NCBI RefSeq assembly: GCF_000715075.1
Contig: NC_134095.1
Coordinates: 8,108,722-8,172,721 of the forward strand
DNA: 64,000 nucleotides
Source: Nicotiana tabacum
Taxonomy: Eukaryota; Streptophyta; Magnoliopsida; Solanales; Solanaceae
Direction of reading: 5' to 3'
Shown: piece after piece, positions 23,498 to 36,556 of the stretch
How positions within the stretch are numbered: the first letter of the stretch is position 1
Layout of the letters: each line of letters starts with the position of its first letter
Made by a program: the position numbers and the translations under genes
Notes under the pieces: generated by a model
The model's database searches: none
What the model saw: only the letters and a program-made list of their open reading frames with translations
What the model was told of the DNA's origin: nothing

Positions 23498-24688
23498 TCA
23501 TTCCCCCCCTTTAGAACATTCGTCCTCGAATCTTGACTGACACACTTATCATTTTTATAACTTATATCTTTCGAATAATTTATTACTCTCCTTTCCATCT
23601 AGGTAACCGTTCTGTGAATAAATCCAACGGCTAGGGAATTCCCCCCCTTTTGGCCTCTTTCTCACACCATGACTCGTGGTCGGAATCCTTCCAATCTTGT
23701 AACTGTTGTTACCTTTTATCATGCAGCATGTACGAATCTGACCTTGTAAGTGCGACTATGCGACTCTTCTCTCCTTTTTTCTCTAGCTTGTAGCCCATCT
23801 CTAGGCCTCACATTGTAAATATATATAAGATCTCGACAAGATGTCCCTCTGGGCATCTATAGGTATACTGAAGTCTTTCGCTCGGTACTTTGTCAAACTT
23901 ACGAGTATTGCTATAGCTTTTTTCATAGACCCTGTTATCTATCTGTATTACTTTACTGCATCTGGATAGGTCATACTATAGCGTAACTCATATTTTAATT
24001 TATTGTTACTGAGGTTTGCTACCAAACTTCAGGTTATGTTCGTTGCTAATCCCATGTGTATAAATCTATGTCTTTTAATGCTTCCTCATTATTGTTCATC
24101 TTAAGAATAACGGCCTAATCTCACATCATATTTTGTGACTTTTGTCTATCCATTGTTGATTCACCTTAATGTTGATCTATCATCTATAACTGATAACTTG
24201 ATCTCTTATGTAACACTGCCACTAGGGCTCACGTCTCATCGGGGACATCTGGAGTAATTAGCACCTAGGGGCGATACTATACTTCCATAACCGTATTTCA
24301 TAGTATCCCAATGTGATTTACCTTACATGGGTATTTTAATCCTGTACATTTCATGAAATCATTACTCAACAGAAGGCCCAAACATCAATCTTTATCTATC
24401 ATAATTACACCCTCATTCCACTACCAGGGTAGCATTCTATCTCTCCTAAATCCTACCAGTCTTAGACTCATTTGAGTTTATTTAGGCTATACTCAGCTTT
24501 CTATAACTTGGAGAAACCATTATTTCTCTTGTTTTCATAGGCTTAATCCTGAGGACTTATACATTTCTTATCACCTCCTCACTAACCCTTTCTTATCCTT
24601 ACTCCTGTCATAAAACCTTGTCACTTTACTATACTTTAGCTTGCGACTGATACATATCCATTTATACTACTCGCAACCCCTCTTCAAC
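23498..24688 (-). other. Element 2 interior, 3' part, with polypurine tract
   Basis: Begins on the minus strand side with the polypurine tract AAAGGGGGGGAATGA (about 23498-23515), preceded by the conserved motif TTCGAGGACGAATGTTC (near 23520-23537). The rest is AT-rich, with no ORF or family match I can see. It continues at 33129 after removal of element 1; 24684-24688 is the TCAAC target duplication. Confidence 0.7.
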
Positions 24689-26656
24689 TGTCACGACCCA
24701 ACCAATGCGACGCGACGGGTGCCTGAGTCCTACCTGTCAAACACCCGTAAGCATGCTTCTAGGATATGAACCTGTATAACATCTATTGAATTACGAAGGT
24801 AACATACATAAAGGAAACCTGCCATAAAGGAATATGTACGTATACATGCAGAATACAATGGGAGAACCGACAAGGCTACTATAGACAACTATACATCCAA
24901 AACTGAAAGCCGACAAGGCCACATATAACCCAACTAGACATACTGTCTACAGACTTCTAATAGAAACATAGCTATGCAAAGACGGGACTGAGTCACGTCA
25001 TACCCATATATATGTATATATATACAAATGTATCGTACACAAATCAAAAGCAGCTCCGGATCAAATGGAGCACGCCAACTTTCGCTGATCAGGGATCCTA
25101 AAAAGGGGGGCCGTCAGCTTGCCTACTTGCACCTGCGGGCATAAAACACAATCCCCGTGAAATAGGGCGTCAGTACGAAAAATGTACTGAGTATGTAAGG
25201 CATGAAAATTAGTACATAAAAGACATAGATGAAACATGGAACAAGGAAACACATCTTTAAATCTGAATAACTTTGTAAATTCTGAAACATTTATAATGTC
25301 ATGCGCGTGCGTATAAATGCCGTGCCATGTATAGGTATGGGTGTACATAATATCATCAAGCTGCTGAGGGAATCCCATCATATCATCTCGGCCACTGTGG
25401 GCAATATCATTAACATATACCAGCTGATCAGGTGGTGGTGCGTATATAACACCGTAACCTTTTCCCATATCCCATATACATATATTTACATATATACGCG
25501 TATATAACGCCATCTGTTCATGGGTCAATGCACATGTATAAATGAGTGAAATGCATAAAAAATACGTAAATATCTCAATATTCCTTTCGAATAAACTTTT
25601 CCAACTGCATATTATTCTGAGATCCATGAACAGAAGATAATAATAATTCTCATGGGGAATCAATAATATAGACACCACTAGTATTTCTATGAATATAGTA
25701 ATTTATAGAAACTGTGTATTTGGTCGTTTCTTTATTATAATTTGGACCATGCCAAAAGAAAGAAGGGAGGGCCTTAACATACTTGTTCCTGGAATTATTT
25801 GAACGGAATGAATCTTCTGCTTCCGTGAAATATGTTGAACGAAATTCTGCCTGAATCCTTTGAAATTTTGAAACGAATTGTGGTGGCTTCTTTTGAAATT
25901 TCAGTTGAATTTTTTTTGGCTAAGTAATTGAATTGTTTGGACAAAATGTTTGCTGTTTTCCAAGTTTTTAACCTCAAGCCAAGCTAATTTTGGCAAGAAT
26001 GGACGAAAGGTTTTCTGTTTCTTGATTTTGAACCTATATATTCTTGGTTTCAAGTCTTATTCAAGACTTATGGATAAGACTTTATAAGTCTTACTTAAGA
26101 CTTACCTTTAACTTTACACGTTCTTGTCTTTGTGGATAAGACTTTACAAGTCTTATTTAAGACTTATCTTCAAGACACCTATACATGTATTAATGAATCA
26201 CCCTTCCTAATTAGTGACCTTGTGCCACATGGAAGGGTGGTATAATTTATAATTTTTATCCACTTATTAGCTAATTGGGTAATGTCCTGTTATCCGATAA
26301 TTAATCAATTACCCGCATAATTTAAAAATTGCCACAAATTACTTAAAATTTTATTTATTTTTAAAGTACTTCATATATATACTTTATATATTATACTACC
26401 ATGGTCATATGACACCTTGCATGGTACTAGTTCATAATTATCAGGTATTATCGCTCGACCCGTATTTTATTCCAAATTGGCTACTTTCAACGAAACTTAT
26501 TTTATTTAATTCTTGTATCCCTTTATCCTTCATAACACTTATTTATCGCTTGTTATAAATAGCATAAGTACGTGAATGTCAAGATGATCTCATCCCCGAG
26601 TCTACGTCGGTTAACTGAAAACGAAATTTTAACGTATGAAAGCGCGAGATGTAACA
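24689..26656 (-). repeat. Element 1, 3' LTR (1968 bp)
   Basis: TGTCACGACC to GATGTAACA on the plus strand. Shares blocks with element 2's LTR (for example CATATACCAGCTGATCAGG near 25414), so the two families are related. Contains a TATG-rich microsatellite and inverted AAGTCTTA-type repeats near 26055-26165. Confidence 0.88.
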
Positions 26657-26669
26657 TCCTTCCCCCCTT
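26657..26669 (-). other. Element 1 polypurine tract
   Basis: The minus strand AAGGGGGGAAGGA abuts the 3' LTR, preceded by the motif CATTCGAGGACAAATGTT. Confidence 0.85.
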
Positions 26670-26872
26670 AGAAACATTTGTCCTCGAATGTTTAACTCTC
26701 CGGGATTTATATAGCCTTGCTAGATTCACCTTTGTAACAATGCTACTACCAATTCTTCTTGTAGAAACCTAGTAATTTAATGCCACATAGGACCACAATC
26801 ATTAATAATGATGACGGCCTCACACGATCAATAACAATAGCTAGCACAAGAATTCGTACATGCACCTTGAGG

Positions 26873-27988
26873 TTATGACGTCTCAGTCAGACCCTTTTTT
26901 GGAGGAGGAAATAAGTAGGGATATCTGGACTTGATGTCTTCCTTGGCCTCCCAAGTTATTTCTTCCACATTGTTGTTCCTCCAAAGTACTTTCACGGAGG
27001 TTACCTCCTTATTCCGTAGCTTGCGCATTTGTCGGTCTAGAATGGCAACCGGAATTTCCTCGTATGACAAGTCCTCTATAATCTGTACATCATTCATGGG
27101 CATCACTTGGGTAGGATCGCCAATGCACTTCTGTAACATAGATACGTGAAAAAACGGATGGACAGGCTCAAATTCTGAGGGTAATTCTAACTCATAAGCT
27201 ACCTGGCCCACCCTCCGAATGATCCTATAAGGCCCAATATACTGTGGGCTAAGTTTTCGTTTCTTTCTGAACCTCATGACAGCTTTCATCGGTGATACCT
27301 TTTTGGAATACCCATTCATCCACCTGAAATTCCGAGTCTCATCGTCAGTTATCCGCATAAGCCTTCTGACGGCTTTGAGCTGTCAATAGCCTTTCCTGTA
27401 TAAGCTTAATTCTCTCGATTGCCTGCTGTACCAATTCTGGTCCTACTAACATAGTTTCCCCAACATCAAACCACCCTATAGGTGACCTACACTTCTCTCC
27501 ATAAAGAGCTTCATATGTAGCCATATGAATACTAGAATGGTAACTATTATTATATGCGAACTCAATAAGCGCCATATGATCATCCCAGCTACCTTTGAAA
27601 TCTATTACACAAGCTCATAACATATCATCTAGTGTTTGAATAGTACGCTCAGCCTGTCCGTCTATCTGGGGATGAAATGTTGTACTAAGACTTACTTGAG
27701 TCCCCAATCCCTTTTGGAAGGACCTCCAGAAGTTAGCTATAAATTGAGCTCATCTATTCAAGATAATAGATATAGGGACACCATGCAGTCGTACTATCCC
27801 TTGATATAAAGCCTCACATAATCCTTTAAGGAATATGTAGTTCTAACGGGTAGAAAATGGGCGGACTTTGTAAGCCTATCAACAATAACCCATATCGAAT
27901 CGAACTTACGCTGGGTACGAGGTAAGCCTACGATGAAGTCCATATTGATTACTTCCCATTTCCAAGTCGGAATCTCTATAGCCTGCAA
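26873..27988 (-). pseudogene. Element 1 integrase core, C-terminus and chromodomain
   Basis: Three open pieces in different frames. 27794-27988 has the first catalytic Asp in MDFIVGLPRT. In the middle (27576-27790) the expected SDRGTQF block reads LNR-stop-AQF, so the second Asp is lost. 27345-27575 has EFAYNNSYHSS, and 26873-27358 has KKRKLSPQYIGPY, the GPY/F-type module. The end, VKVLWRNNNVEEITWE, is chromodomain-like. Such domains steer integration toward modified chromatin in known chromoviruses. Confidence 0.85.
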
Positions 27989-28021
27989 TAATCCACCAGG
28001 TTTCTGATGCTCAATTTTAAC

Positions 28022-28934
28022 CTACTGATAGTTAGGACACTGAGCAACAAACTCTGCTATATCCTTTTTCATTCCGTTCCACCAATAGACTTCTCTAATA
28101 TCATGATACATCTTTGTTGCTCCTAGATAGATAGAATAACATGAATAGTGAGTTTCTTCCACAACCTGCCGACGTAGCCCTGTAACATTAGGCATACATA
28201 ATTGTCCTTGATATCTAAGGATCCCATCTCCTGTAATTTCAAATGGCATCTTCTCCTTCTGAAGGGTGGTATCCCTATAATGAACTAACACAAGATCCTC
28301 GTACTGGCATTCCTTTACTTCAGTTACTAAAGAGGATGTTCCTGTATCCTGATATGTAATTCCAATATCACCTGAGTCCAGTAGTCGAACTCCAAGACTA
28401 GCTAGCTGATGAACCTCATGGGCTATTCCCCTCTTTTCTAGTCGTAAATACGACATGCTACCCATAAATCTACGGCTGAGGGCGTCGACTACTACGTTCG
28501 CCTTCCCCGGATGGTATAAAATATCAACGTCATAGTCTTTAAGTAGCTCCAACCATCTCCTTTGACGAAGATTCAATTCTTTTTGCTTGAAGATGTATTG
28601 GAGGCTCTTATGATCCATATAGATATCAACATGAATGCCATACAAGTAGTGCCTCCACATCTTTAGTACATGAATCATCGCGGCTAACTCTAAATCGTGG
28701 GTCGGGTAGTTCTTCTTATGCTTACTTAGTTGTACAGAAGCATAAGCTACAACCTTACTAAGCCGCATCAACACACGATCCAATCCCACGCTTGAAGCAT
28801 CACAATAGATAACATAACCATCGGTCCTTTCTGGGAGCGGTAGAGCTGGTGCTGAAGTTAATCTGTCCTTCAATGCCCGGAAATTCCGTTCGCAAGGATT
28901 GGTCCATTGAAACTTAATTCCCTTTTGAGTTAAC
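28022..28934 (-). pseudogene. Element 1 RNase H and integrase zinc domain
   Basis: The 283-codon ORF keeps the RNase H residues D (YCDASS), E (HDLELAA), D (YMDHKSL) and D (VVDALSRR). It ends in the integrase zinc-binding motif: His residues in EETHYS and MYHDI, then CPNYQ, where the usual second Cys is Tyr. The preceding bases (28873-28934) encode LTQKGIKFQW, the linker just after RT. Confidence 0.85.
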
Positions 28935-29362
28935 TTACATGGGTATCCTAATTTTTTTTACTATTCAGGAAATCCCCCTCTTCGGAGGCCCAAACTTCAT
29001 CCTTTATCTATCACAATTACGCCCTTATCCCACTATTAGGGTAGCATTTCATCTATTCGAAACGTTACTAGTCTTAGACTCTTTTGAGTTCATTCGGGCT
29101 ATACTGAGCCTTCTATAACTTAAAGAAACCATCAGCTCTCTTATGAACTCATTCCCAAGGACTTATCCATTCTTGTTACCTTTTTACTCATCTTTTCTTA
29201 TCCTTCCTTCTGTCTTCCTAGAACCTTGTCGCTCTACCATAGTTTAGCTTGCGACCTACACATATCTATTTATACTTATTCGCAACCTTTCTTCAACCTG
29301 CTTGCACCATAGATTTCCTTATGTTATTCCGAAACACCAAGCAAGACACCACATACCACTTT
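28935..29362 (-). other. Block of element-2-type non-coding DNA inside element 1 pol
   Basis: Collinear, in the same orientation, with element 2 at 24322-24688 followed by 33129-33185. Shared landmarks include TTACATGGGTAT, GGTAGCAT, CTTAGACTC, TTGCGAC and GCACCATAGATT. It replaces roughly 20 codons that normally join RT to RNase H. The homologous insertion point of element 1 is unoccupied in this copy (about 29291-29300). Confidence 0.85.
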
Positions 29363-30080
29363 TCTCAAAGGTGCTTAGAAGAGAAGAAAATTTCGTTACA
29401 AGTTTCTTGTAATAACCTGCCAAAAGAAGCTACGAACCTTCATCAGTGTTGTGGGTCTAGGCAAAGTCTTCACTGCCTCAGTCTCTTGTGTATCCACTCG
29501 AATGTCTTTACCCGAAATAATATGCCCAAGGAAAGCTACAGAGTTCAACCAGAATTCATATTTAGAAAATTTTGTATACAACTTCCTTTCTTGTAGAACT
29601 CTGAGCACAGTACGCAGATGATCTGCATGCTTAGCCTCTGAACGAGAATATACCAATATATCGTCAATAAATACAATTACGGATAGATCTAAAAAAGTAC
29701 TGAACACACAATTCATTAAATCCATGAATACTGTTGGGGCATTGGTCAGACCGAACGACATAACCCGAAACTCAAAGTGCCTATATCTAGTCCTGAATGC
29801 AGTCTTCGGAATATCTTCATCCTTAACCCTTACTTGATGGTACCCAGACCTCAAGTCTATCTTTGAAAAATACTTGGCACCTTGTAACTGATTAAATAGA
29901 TCATCAATTCTTGGGAGCGGGTACTTATTCTTGATCATCACATTATATAATCAATACACATTCGTAAAGAACCATCTTTCTTTCTTACAAACAACTTGGG
30001 TATTCCTCATAGTGACGTACTAGGTCTAATAAAACCTTTTTCAAGCAAGTCCCTTAGTTGTTTCTTTAACTCTTTCAGCT
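29363..30080 (-). pseudogene. Element 1 reverse transcriptase, broken
   Basis: The 181-codon stretch at 29396-29941 has [36 protein letters not shown] and the catalytic FIDDILVYS. Upstream, 29942-30060 carries the LFVRKKDGS block in another frame with loss of the following QLNK part. Near 29415 a four-base loss shifts frame at RSF, and the gene then runs into element-2-like sequence. Confidence 0.85.
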
Positions 30081-30973
30081 CTATTGGGCCCATTCTATAG
30101 GGAGAATAGATATTGGATGAGTATTTGGTAGTAGGTCGATGGCAAACTCAATTTCCCGCTCTGGTGGAAGACCCGGAAGTTCATCGGGAAAAACATCGGG
30201 AAACTCATTAACCATTGGGATGGATTGAATGGTTGATGACTCTACTTCTATATCTTGAATGCGAACTCTGCAAAACCATATACAGGATACTTTCTGCAAA
30301 ACCACTAAGTAGGTATAACCATAATATATACAAATCGGGACGGGGCTCCCTACATCCTCATAAAACAACCAAACACATTTAAAATCCTGACTTGGTAATA
30401 TTCCAAGAAGAGGTGGAACTCTCCAACCAAGAACTGACACTTGGAGGAAGTCTATGGTAGAGGGTCTTTGCCTCGTCCTATATAAGAACCTCAATCAGAC
30501 ACACTTCGAAGCGGAATCTTTATGTCCTTATCAGTTACCTTCCTCCTCATAGCCCGACTACTATCTTCTTCCTCTATGTATCCCATAACATACACCGACG
30601 AACCTTGATTGACGGACTCCCAAGACTGTGGACTATCCGAAACCTCAGAAGAGCTAGTATCCTCAAATACCTTGACATAGTTTTAAGCCTGAAGGAATCC
30701 CGACTGTTCCAATTCATTCTCTACTCCCCTCATACCCTGATCAACGGGCTATGAAACTAAGGGCCTTGATAAGGTCGGAACTCCTCTCACCCCATCTACT
30801 GCCGGAGTGGTCGAAACAGCTCGAACGGATAACTCATATAGATCCTTGGATGGATCCTCCTCAATAGAACCCACGATCTCCGATGGGTTTGAATCTGTAG
30901 TATAACTTATCCCTCTTGCTATCTCCTTCATAGCCTTCTGACTCGTGCTAGTGGCTGTAGTTTTCGGAGGCAT
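30081..30973 (-). pseudogene. Element 1 gag/protease remnant and RT N-terminus
   Basis: A short open piece starting at 30973 (MPPKTTATST, a Gag-like N-terminus) is followed by stops. The capsid core, zinc knuckle and protease are not recognisable, so a large internal deletion is likely. The downstream end (about 30081-30260) encodes [20 protein letters not shown], the conserved linker before Ty3 reverse transcriptase. Confidence 0.65.
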
Positions 30974-31149
30974 CGCTGAAAACGTAACATACCGTTAGGA
31001 ACATGAATACTTATATCGCACGATCTAAGATAAGAAGAGAGGATAACATCCTATATGTCCTGTAGCCTCTTGTTTATAAGTATGGTGCATGACACACCCA
31101 TAAACAAGACTCTACTAGATACGGTCTAGAGACAACACTAGGACTGAAC

Positions 31150-31163
31150 AACTCTGATACCAC
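31150..31163 (-). other. Element 1 primer binding site, tRNA-iMet
   Basis: The minus strand reads TGGTATCAGAGTTG four bases from the LTR; eleven of the first twelve bases match the initiator-tRNA complement TGGTATCAGAGC. Confidence 0.85.
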
Positions 31164-31167
31164 TTTT

Positions 31168-33123
31168 GTCACGATCCAACCCGATGGGCCGCGACGGGTG
31201 CCTAAGTCCTACCTATTAAACACCCCTAAGCATGCGTCTAGGATATGAACCTATATAACATTTGTTGAATTATGAGTGAAATATACATGAAGAAAATCTG
31301 CCAACAAGGAATATGTATGTATACATGCAGAATATAGTGGGAGAGCTGGCAAGGCTGCTATAGACAACTATATATCCAAAACTTAAAGCCGACAAGGCCA
31401 CATACAACCCAACTAGACATACAATCTACAGACCTCTAATAGAAACATAGCTATACAAAAATGGGACTAAGCCACATCATACCCATATATATGTATATAT
31501 ATAAACGTATCGTACCAAAATCAAAAGCAGCTCCGGATCAAATGGAGCACGCCAACTCTCGCTAATCAGGGATCCTAAGAAGGGGGACCGTTAGCTTTCC
31601 TACCTGCACCTGCAGGCATGAAACACAATCCCCGTGAAATAGGGCATCAGTATGAAAATGTACTGAGTATGTAAGGCATGAAAATTAGTACGTAAAAGAC
31701 ATAGATGAAACATGGAACAAGGAAACATATCTTTAAATCTGAATAACTTTTTAAATTCTGAAACATTTATAATGCCATGCGCGTGCGTATAAATGTCGTG
31801 CCATGCATAGGTATGGGTTTACATAATATCATCAAGCCACTGAGGGTATCCCATCATATCATCTCGGCCACTATAGGCAATATCATCAACATATACCAGC
31901 TGATCAGGTGGTAGTGTATATATAACGTCGTAACCTTTTCCCATATCCCATATACATATATTTACATATATACGCGTACATAACGCCATCTGGTCATAGG
32001 TCAATTCACATGCATAAATGAGTGAAATGCATGAAAAATATGTAAAAATTTCAATATTCCTTCCGGATAAACTTTTTCAACTGCATATTATTCTAAGACC
32101 CATGAACAGAAGATAATAATAATTCTCATGGGGAATCAAGAATATAGACACCCCTACTATTACTATGAATAGAGTAATTTATATAAACTGTGTATTTGCT
32201 CGTTTCTTCAGTATAATTTGGACTATGCCAAAAGAAAAAAGGGAGGGCCTTAACATACCTATTCCTGAAATTATTTGAATGGAATGAAGCTTCTGCTTTC
32301 GTGAAATATGTTGAACGAAATTCTGCCTGAATCCTTTGAAATTTTGAAATGAATTATGGTGGCTTCTTTTGAAATTTCAGTCGAAATTTTTTTGGCTAAG
32401 TAATTGAATTATTTGGACGAAGTGTTTGCTGTTTTCCAAGTTTTTGACTTCAAGCCAAGCTAATTTTGGCAAGAATGGATAAAAGGTTTTCTGTTTCTTG
32501 AATTTAAACTTATACATTCTTGGTTTCAAGTCTTATTCAAGACTTATGGATAAGACTTTATAAGTCTTACTTAAGACTTACCTTTAACTTTACACGTTCT
32601 TGTCTTTGTGGATAAGACTTTACAAGTCTTATTTAAGACATATCTTCAAGACACCTATACATGTATTAATGAATCACCCTTCCTAATTAGTGGCCTTGCC
32701 CGAGGGTGGTATAATTTATAATTTTTATCGACTTATTAGTTAATCGAGTAATGTTTCATTACCCGATAATTAATTTATTACCCGCATAATTTAAAAATTA
32801 CCACAAATTACTTAAAATTCTATTTATTTTTAAAGTACTTCATATATACTTTATATATTATACTACTGTGGTCATATGGCACCTTGCATGGTACTAGTTC
32901 ATAATTATCGGGTGTTATCGCTCGACCCGTATTTTATTCTAAATTGGTTACTTTCAATGAAACTCGTTTTCTTTAATCTGTGTATCCCTTTATCCTTCAT
33001 AACACTTATTTATCGATTGTTATAAATAGCATAAGTACGTTAATGTTAAGATGATATCATCCCCGAGTCTACGTTGGTTAACTGAAAACGAAATTTTAAC
33101 GTATGAAAACGCGAGATGTAACA
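31168..33123 (-). repeat. Element 1, 5' LTR (1956 bp)
   Basis: Collinear with the left LTR throughout, including the AAGACTTA/TAAGTCTT repeats at 32530-32640. Ends at GATGTAACA followed by the target duplication. Confidence 0.88.
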
Positions 33124-33128
33124 TCAAC

Positions 33129-36100
33129 TTTCTTGCACCATAGATTTTCTTATGTTATTCAGGAACATCAAACGAGACATCACATCGTTTGCAACTTTTC
33201 TTCACTCTCTTGGCCAGATCTCTCGATACCTAGAGACCATAGGCTGGAAGATATGCCACTAACTCTGCCGCTATCATTCCTGGATACTGAATCCCAACAT
33301 CTCTAGCCTTTTGTCCGATGTACATACTATTTACAACCTTCTGTATTTGAGTGTATCGTACGTTGCTCACCTTTACCTTACTTACCTTAAAATCTCACAT
33401 CACATCTTCTGTATGTTTCATGACCTCTCTTCCACATAGGTATAATTCACATCCACAACTTGAACTTCTATTATAACATTTGCACCTCTTTAGATGATTC
33501 GGTGAGAGCTTCATACTGACTTCTTATGAGGCTGGTACACTTCTAACTGGCTATATCGTAGAGCCATTATAAAATATGGCTATTGTATTGTCTCTCTTGT
33601 ACCTCTGATATTATGAGTGATCCTGAAATATTCTCAATTACTATGTCCATAATTTTCTGGGTTCAATAATCAAACTCCTAATTTACTTAGTTGATGTAAC
33701 TCTTTAGTATCCTTTTTCCTCTGGTCAACCTTTATGTAGGCTTAAGCTATCTTACGATCTGCGGCTCATAGTGTTAGTTATTACTTTTAGCCTTTCATGG
33801 GTTCTATGGAATATCCATGATACAATCCTTTAACAATTCAATCCTTCATTTATGACCCAGGTTTAATTCTTCCTTCTAACTTATACCGGAACCTTCTACG
33901 GTTGTATGATTGTCAACATATGTGCTGTATGGATAATACTCCGAACTTATAATTGCGTTCATAACGTAACCAACCCTGGATCATTGATCAAATAGTTCAT
34001 TTCGTTCCTTTTCAGCTTTCTTTAAACGTAAGCTATTACTTTTCTTGGTCTTTCTGCCCCCTTGTTGCATGTATATTTAGCTTATCTTAGTGTCCGCACA
34101 TATTAGAATTCCATACATCTCATATGATCTTGAATATCACTTCTTATTTTACTCCCTATTCATTAATCACAGTAGGTGCCACCTTTTTATGGAGTGCATA
34201 CAATGTTGTTGTGAGACTGTTGTTACATGACCATTTTCTCTTTAGGTCATTGTGCTTAGGTTGAAGCCTTCTTCCTTATTTCCTCAGCTAGTCATTCATT
34301 GTAGTATTTAGGGAGGACCCGTACATTGTATATTCTATGAACCTTTTGATGTCCTTCCTTTCCTATAATTATCCGTAGTTACTTACTTCCACGCCCTTAT
34401 GCTTGTAGGATTGCTTCTGAACTGATATTTTGACTGTCTTCCATGACACTCTCTTTTATTCCTATAATACTCATACAGTACCTTTAACTACCCCAACTCC
34501 TATTTGAATAATTCTTAAGTATTACAACGAAGTTACTACAAGGCTAAATTCACTATATTGGGCTTTACTATGTTAATTTTGCACGATCTACTGACTCATT
34601 TGTAACTTCCTGTTCAGCCATAACTAGGCTATTCCTGAATCAATTATTAACTATTTGTTGGCCCATTCTCATATCAATATTTCGCGTAATCTTTTTTAGG
34701 TTATTTCCTTTGTCTTAACTTACCTCTCGCGCTGGCTCCTTATTTATCAATAAGATTCCGGACAAGAGCCCTTACTTCCTTTCTTAGACGTCATGCTTGC
34801 ATAATATTCTGGAATCGTAGAATATATGTAGGATTTGAATAAGTGTAACCTCATTCCTTTTTTCGTTTTTACCGCATTCTTCCTTTACGATTCCATGATT
34901 ACTAGAACCACTATATTTTGACTTCATGCCACATCACCCATATCCCCCCTGTTAGGGGAGTACTAAGATTTAGTGCTAGGACGATCTACCTATAGATGTT
35001 TTACCTCTTCATCTTTGGCATCTTTTCACATCATCGATGACCATTACTCGTCTTGCGGTAATCCTTCTGTACCAATGAAAAAAAATTCCTTTCTCGCAAT
35101 GGTGACACTTAGTGTAACTAGCACATACGGTCCCTTAAGCTTAACTTTGCTCACATTGCTTGCTTTAGGGAAGCGTCTTCCTGAATGACCTTTCTCTAAA
35201 TTCCTCATGAATATTCTTCTGTTGCCTATTCTATTATTGCCGGAACGCAATATGAAATTCTCATGATGGCGACCATTATCAAATCACTTAGTCCCTAATT
35301 CATGTTTAGTTTATCTTGTTCACCAGCCCATACTGATTTCTAATACTCTGGAGTCTAACTTTTCCCCTTGGTGATCATGTTAGAGTCACGAACTTATTTC
35401 TCGAAATAAGGATATGACTTTATGACCTATAATCTTTTGTTACCTCAAGGACTGCCACCCCTCGTCTTTTCCTTCACTTGACTACAGACTCTGTAATACT
35501 ATGATTTTTTTATCTACCATTGTCATGTATCATATCTTACTCATAATGCTTCATTAATTTTCTTCTTATTTTCTGCTAACATTTCTGTCTATCACTTTCT
35601 TTTGTAAACTTCAACAAGACATTCGTTTACTTTTATCTCCCCTTGCTTCATTCATTGGCTCTTCGATTTGCTCAACATTTTCGCTCTACTAGGGACGGGA
35701 GCCCCACTAAAGTAGTAGTTATCCCTTCTAGGCTTTCAGTGCCTATCTTCTGAATTTCTTGATCATGCTAGTATTCACATCTAATTGTAATTTTCTAGAG
35801 TGCACCATCTGGTGTTTCATAAGGAGGTCTACTAGAACCTTTGTAATATCCTTCGGAAATGTCAACTAACTCAAACAATCCATCCATCATTTTGGGTTAC
35901 TGTAACCCCAACCAGATCTCGATATCCCGTCCTTCTCTTAACTACACCTGTTAGCCCCCATATGGCATAACTGAAATGGGTGTGACCAATTGTACATACC
36001 TCTTTTACTATTGAAGATAACTCAAAATGCTTATATTTCTCTGCCTGATTTGAAAATACTAATAATTTTCATTAACTGGGTGCCTCGTACCCTTCTTCAC

Positions 36101-36540
36101 CTTGCTTCTTTTACTTGTTGAACTTGAATCTAGCTTCTGAATTTCTCATTGCTTTCACCATATTGGTGGATAGATATCCTTGCCTTAAGGCTCCTTATTA
36201 AGAAGATTATACCTTTTAGTACACACATGATCTGCTGAAGACCTCACACTGACTCATCATAAGCATCATGCAGAATCGAGTTCCTCTAGCTCAACTCTTC
36301 CAAATCCATATGCAATTTTTTACCAATCATCTTTCTGGATGTAGGCATCGTCATATTATGAATAAGACAGAGTTTAGGAAATTGAGTTCTTACAACTGCG
36401 CTCTACCACACGATCTAGAGTAAGAAGAAAGAGTGACAGTCCTAAATGCCCTATATCCTCCTGCTTATAAGTGTGGTACACAACGCACCCATAAACAAGA
36501 CTCTACTAGACACGACTTGTAGAATCCCTAAGGCAGAACT
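33129..36540 (-). other. Element 2 interior, 5' part, non-coding
   Basis: About 3.4 kb of AT- and pyrimidine-rich (plus strand) sequence with no ORF above about 70 codons and no recognised domain. The last 140 bp (36405-36540) is similar to element 1's leader (31020-31150), including CCCATAAACAAGACTCTACT. Confidence 0.65.
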
Positions 36541-36552
36541 GCTTTGATACCA
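36541..36552 (-). other. Element 2 primer binding site, tRNA-iMet
   Basis: The minus strand TGGTATCAAAGC sits four bases from the LTR, with one mismatch to TGGTATCAGAGC. Confidence 0.85.
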
Positions 36553-36556
36553 CTTT

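Larger units (their letters stand above)
24689..33123 (-). mobile_element. Element 1: Tekay/Del-like chromovirus (Ty3), complete but decayed
   Basis: Two LTRs of about 1.96 kb flanked by an exact TCAAC duplication (24684-24688 and 33124-33128). Primer site beside the right LTR and polypurine tract beside the left LTR give minus orientation. Order on the minus strand: gag remnant, RT, RNase H, integrase, chromodomain, which is the Ty3 order. The chromodomain-like tail places it among chromoviruses. Gag is mostly missing, RT is interrupted by about 420 bp of foreign sequence, and there are many stops and frameshifts. The LTRs differ at roughly one base in eight in the parts I compared, so it is old relative to the Tat-like insertion. 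Confidence 0.88.

Noticed and set aside
25061..25678. 205-codon minus-strand ORF
   Set aside because: Lies wholly inside element 1's 3' LTR, is made of microsatellite-type sequence (TATATA, ACACAT) and is broken in the other LTR copy.
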